Shown here: piece after piece, positions 60,655 to 64,000 of the stretch | Position numbering within the stretch: position 1 is the stretch's first letter | Layout of the letters: every line of letters starts with the position of its first letter | NCBI GenBank assembly: GCA_024509875.1 | Contig: JAMPIV010012274.1 | Span: 248,001-312,000, forward strand | Origin: Oreohelix idahoensis | Lineage: Eukaryota > Mollusca > Gastropoda > Stylommatophora > Oreohelicidae | Direction: 5' to 3' | DNA: 64,000 nt | Position numbers and translations under genes: made by a program | Notes under the pieces: model-generated | Database searches by the model: none | Told to the model about the DNA's origin: nothing | The model's input: only the letters and a program-made list of their open reading frames with translations

Positions 60655-61082
60655 AAAACATTAAGCAGCTTTTGAAGTGTATAAACTACGATCATCATCA
60701 TTGGTCACTTTGCGGTGACTTAAAAGTGGTCACTCTTTTGCTTGGACTACAGGGTGGATACACCAAGTACTGTTGCTTTCTCTGTGAGTGGGATAGCCGT
60801 GCGCGAAGTGACCATTACATCAGAAGACATTGGCCAATCAGGCAGTCATTGCAGCCTGGCAGTAAGAACGTTGAGAACCCAGCACTTGTCGACAACAGCA
60901 AGATTTTGTTGCTACCCTTGCACATTAAGCTGGGTCTCATGAAAAACTTTGTCAAGGCAATGGAGAAAACAGATGAGGCTTTCAAATGCATCATCAGAAA
61001 ATTTCCAAGACTGAGTGAAGCTAAAATAAGAGAGGGAGTATTTGTTGGTCCTGTAGTGAAATTGACAGAGATACAACGGTAA

Positions 61083-62029
61083 AATTCCTCCAAGGATAAC
61101 ATTTAAGGATAAAACATAATGCGTAGGCTGCTGATGTACATGATCGCCTAGACCGCGGGTCATCACCCTCCATAAATTTGACTTGCTAGACCGGAGGGGA
61201 ACGGAGGATCAAAAAGAAAAAAAATATGACTGGAAAGGCTAAAGAGACGCAATTGGGGGGGGGGGAAATGGATGAAAGTAAAAATTCAAGTCCCCCAAAT
61301 TGACACGAGGTACGGAATTGAACGTTTTGCGATACCAAGCGCTTGATTTGAATTTGAGCGGAAGAACGCAGATGTCTGAAAAAAAAATTACAAAAATTAA
61401 AAAGTAAATTTTTCTTAATATTAATGTTAGGAATATAAAAATTAGCTGGCCAGATGGCCTATTCTGAGCAGTGAACGAATATGGTCTTAATTTTACAGAC
61501 GGATAGATAATATTGAAAATAATGACAAAAGACAGTGTAGTTTACATCAGCCACAGACTGAATTGAATCTAACATATCGTTATTTGCACACAAAAACACG
61601 ACCTTGGGGACGCAGGTGTTCAAATTTACTTAGCATAGAAGTGAAGGGACATTGGTGGAAGCTGTGTCTAAATATAACTTTTTACCACAAAAATTTGAAG
61701 GGGAGAGAACGGTTGGGTCAAAAAATCGAGCACAATTTTGTAGAAACACAAGTAGAGACGGACAGACTAACAGATAACCATCCATACGTGACTGAAGCTT
61801 GACTGAAATGACTTTAGTGAGGAAATTTGAAATTAAAAATAAACCTCGGCAGTGATTGGCCACAGACAATCATATTATTAGCGCTTAGAGCGCATTTGGG
61901 GTCATTCTTCAATAATTGTTCAGTGTTAGACACAGATTTTAAAGTGTGGTGTTTTCCCATATGAAAGACAGTGAGTTAAATTTAGGGACGCCATCCTATA
62001 GCCAGCAGCTCAGCTGAGTTTTGCTAGCA
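61083..62029. other. Unresolved; may include the left end of the terminal LTR
   Basis: No gene recognised. A TGTAGTTT at 61,536 could be the left edge of the LTR that ends at 63,262, but the match to the other LTR starts is weak. Confidence 0.4.
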
Positions 62030-63262
62030 CTTCTGTGTTTATTATTCATAATCTGGTAAGATTGAAATTATTTCTTTATATATTTTGAATATTGTTTCAT
62101 GTTCGAGTGATTTGATACTGCCATATCATAATCTAGCCTTACAAACAAGTAGGGATTTTGCTCTAGACCCCCCGCCCAAGTCAGGGTCTAGGGACTAACA
62201 ATGTACCTAAACACCAGCAAGGATTATGCAAGACCGATCAAGAGTTGAGAATAAGGAAACATATTACCTATCCTCTTTTAGGGTAGAAAACTAATAATTA
62301 TTTTTCAGAATCTATAGTCTGGGAGGATCTATCGGATGTAAACCCACCATGGTAACTGTGCTGTTTGGTCAGAGAGATCTGACCTGTCTGTATAATGTGG
62401 TTGTTGTGTCAGTGTGGTGTCCAGACGTGGGTAGAGAATAGATTTTGACACATGGCCCATACTTTGATTGCAGAGCTGCGAGTTTCTGTCGTCAACGAAG
62501 AAGTATCTATTCGGGTGGTGATTTACACAAGTGTATCTGTGCAGTCCTCGTGACAGAGACCACCATTAGTGCCCGCCAGCACGGAGAGGTGGGACCGCCT
62601 GATTTCAGCACCAGAGCTACAAATACCAGATGAGTGAGCCTCTGGTCTGCTGGATATTCACCAACCCCATTTAGTTGCAGATACCCCATAAAAATTCCCA
62701 CCATTTTCTGGACACTATGTAGTCAATATAGACAGGTGTGATGAGACCACCCCAACAGCACAGACAATAAATATCCTCCCTAGTAGCTGACTACCAGAAC
62801 ATTTTAATAAAACTAACTATTCTAGTACTTAAATATGTACACTTTTGCATTTATTATGTAACATTCCATGCATAATTTTCATAAATTTTAAATCCTTCTT
62901 TTAAAACAAGTTCTGGTCAAAATAAAACTTGATCCAGAACAAATAAATGTAATATAATTATATCAAAAACTTTACACACGTGAGTTAGTTCAGTGTATTG
63001 TAACACTTGTTAATCTTATTAGTCTTGTTAAATATCTATGGGTATATTTATAACTATCACACCACAGTACACATCATAACCCTAGACACTTTACGCAGCT
63101 ACATTCATAAAAAAAAAAAATTAAGTGTGAGGTCGTAGTGGTAGCAAGAAAGGCCTTCTGACAATTCTCAATTACATTTTATCTCAGGAGCCTTCACAGC
63201 TGGCCTCATACAATTTACATGTAGTACCATCATCATCATACAATACCATCAATACCACTACA
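62030..63262 (+). repeat. 5' LTR of a second gypsy element (LTR family 2), recognisable part
   Basis: Aligns with solo LTR C in the same direction and A/B in reverse (ctgtgtttattattcataatctggtaag; cataaccctagacactttac; gtggtagcaagaaagg; ccttcacagctggcctc) and ends CCACTACA at 63,262 directly before a primer site and gag. The left boundary is not fixed. Confidence 0.8.
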
Positions 63263-63267
63263 TATAT

Positions 63268-63286
63268 TGGGGTCTTGTCCAGGGAT
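63268..63286 (+). promoter_or_regulatory. Primer-binding site, tRNA-Pro-like
   Basis: Five bases after the LTR the strand reads TGGGGTCTTGTCCAGGGAT, close to the gammaretroviral tRNA-Pro site TGGGGGCTCGTCCGGGAT. Confidence 0.65.
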
Positions 63287-63505
63287 AATTAGCCCAACAG
63301 TAATATTAAGATCTCCTGGTGGGAGAAATAAAAGTAGGGAAATAAATTGTAAAATTTCCTTTAAAAGTAAAAGTGTCCCTGCAGATAAAAGTTGGTGAAT
63401 CTTCACAGCCAGTAATAATTAATTAGTTAACTGGTTAGTTAGAATTAGTTAGATTATAGTAATAAGAAGTACTTAGCTTGTATATTATTATATTGTCTGA
63501 AAAGT

Positions 63506-64000
63506 ATGGCTGAGCTAGCAAAGTTTAGATCAGCTGCTGTGCTCACTGCGAAGGAGATGGGGATGGATGGTCAAATTTTAATTCAATACGTAACGACTGA
63601 ATGTGATAAATATATTGAAAGGGAAGATAGAAAGGTAGCTGAAGAGAAGAGGTTACAAATTGAGGCTGATAGAGAAATTAAGAGGCTGCAGATTGAGGCA
63701 GAAGAAAAAAGGCAGACTGCCGAAAGGGAGGCAGAAGAAAAACGACAGCAAAGGGAGGCAGAAGAAAAACGACAGCAAAGGGAGGCAGAAGATAAAAAGG
63801 CCGAAAGGGAGGCTGAAGATAGAAGGTTGCAGAGGGAGCACGAATTACGACTAAGGGAGCTGGAATTACAAGGCCCGGCCCCTGAAAATGGTGCCAGCCC
63901 TTTTGCCTCAGATGCTACGCCCAGTATGGGAGCCTCAAACTCAGCTATGGGGTTTCATTTAGACCATTTTGTTGAGAAAGACGATGACATAGAGGGGTAC
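63506..64000 (+). CDS. gag: gag of a second Gmr1-like gypsy element, N-terminal part, runs off the window
   Basis: Open for 165 codons from ATG 63,506 to the window edge. Starts MAELAKFRSAAVLTAKEMGM and aligns with the gag at 16,065 (MAELVKFRAAIM...). Residues ~40-125 are a long charged coiled coil with a repeated REAEEKRQQ unit, then LRELELQGPAP, an Ala/Ser-rich linker and GFHLDHFVEKDDDIEGY, the start of the capsid region. The gag of the young minus-strand element has the same order. No frame break up to the edge. It lies ~240 bp after the LTR and ~220 bp after the primer site, as expected for an element leader. Confidence 0.88.
   Translation, partial: MAELAKFRSAAVLTAKEMGMDGQILIQYVTTECDKYIEREDRKVAEEKRLQIEADREIKRLQIEAEEKRQTAEREAEEKRQQREAEEKRQQREAEDKKAEREAEDRRLQREHELRLRELELQGPAPENGASPFASDATPSMGASNSAMGFHLDHFVEKDDDIEGY

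Larger units (their letters stand above)
55029..61082 (+). pseudogene. Uncharacterised multi-copy cysteine-rich gene, split by two solo LTRs
   Basis: Three plus-strand pieces join in frame once the solo LTRs and one target duplication each are removed. Piece 1 (55,029-55,424): starts MPRTCVNSANNFCYI, then YFGCRIGDQDKS, HISCNTC and PMIWREPTNH, ending YPNIPSAIRPVPHGD. Piece 2 (57,771-58,266): LPVPKVPES, an acidic Ser-rich stretch, LNDLVRDLNLPKNKAELLSS, WRLFIDSSKTSLKA and MKEIYEN. Piece 3 (60,660-61,082): LCGDLKVVTLLLGLQGGYTK, FLCEWDSRA, HIKLGLMKNFVKAM. I recall this protein as a repeated 'uncharacterized' family in insects, cnidarians and fish, with paired Cys motifs and probably transposon-derived; no function is established to me. 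Here it has an in-frame TGA near 55,107, other stops and frame shifts, and the usual C-terminal ~150 residues are missing. Confidence 0.8.

Overview
This is a eukaryotic, gene-poor, repeat-dense stretch of animal DNA. There is no bacterial-style operon, CRISPR array or rRNA. The repeat mix is several RTE-type and RNase H-bearing LINEs, a Penelope-like element, Ty3/gypsy elements with integrase before reverse transcriptase, Tc1 and piggyBac-type DNA elements, tRNA-derived SINEs and very many minisatellites. That mix fits an aquatic invertebrate, most probably a mollusc; this is inference and no host gene in the window proves it.

Layout. 0-7.9 kb: small transposon remnants, a nearly complete Tc1 element sitting inside a (TA)n array, and a 45-bp minisatellite holding the 3' end of another LINE. 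7.98-21.63 kb: one full-length LINE of about 4.96 kb (14-bp target duplication, GAA tail) split by an 8,686-bp Ty3/gypsy element with 1,966-bp LTRs and a 5-bp duplication. The gypsy element lies on the minus strand in the order gag-protease-integrase-RT-RNase H, which is not the usual Ty3/gypsy order. 21.95-24.96 kb: a Penelope-like remnant with 260-bp inverted ends and a nested RTE LINE. 25-38 kb: AT-rich DNA with SINEs, MITEs, RTE fragments, minisatellites and (TA)n arrays. 38.2-41.5 kb: a GC-rich, frame-broken RTE LINE. 41.5-51.4 kb: more SINEs, MITEs and minisatellites, and two weak candidate exons of a minus-strand host gene. 52-64 kb: three solo LTRs of one gypsy family, each with a target duplication. 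Two of them split one uncharacterised multi-copy gene. A related gypsy element then begins and runs off the right edge.

The elements record an order of events. The host repeats came first, then LINEs, Penelope and DNA elements, and the minus-strand gypsy is very young (its two LTRs differ by one substitution plus short indels in simple-sequence runs). No complete host protein-coding gene was recognised. All transposon ORFs seen carry at least one frame break or are truncated, except the partial gag at the right edge.

Family labels used below are mine: RTE-A (38-41 kb), RTE-B (22-24 kb), RTE-C (31-33 kb), LINE-D (8-21.6 kb), SINE-1, SINE-2, R3 and LTR families 1 and 2.
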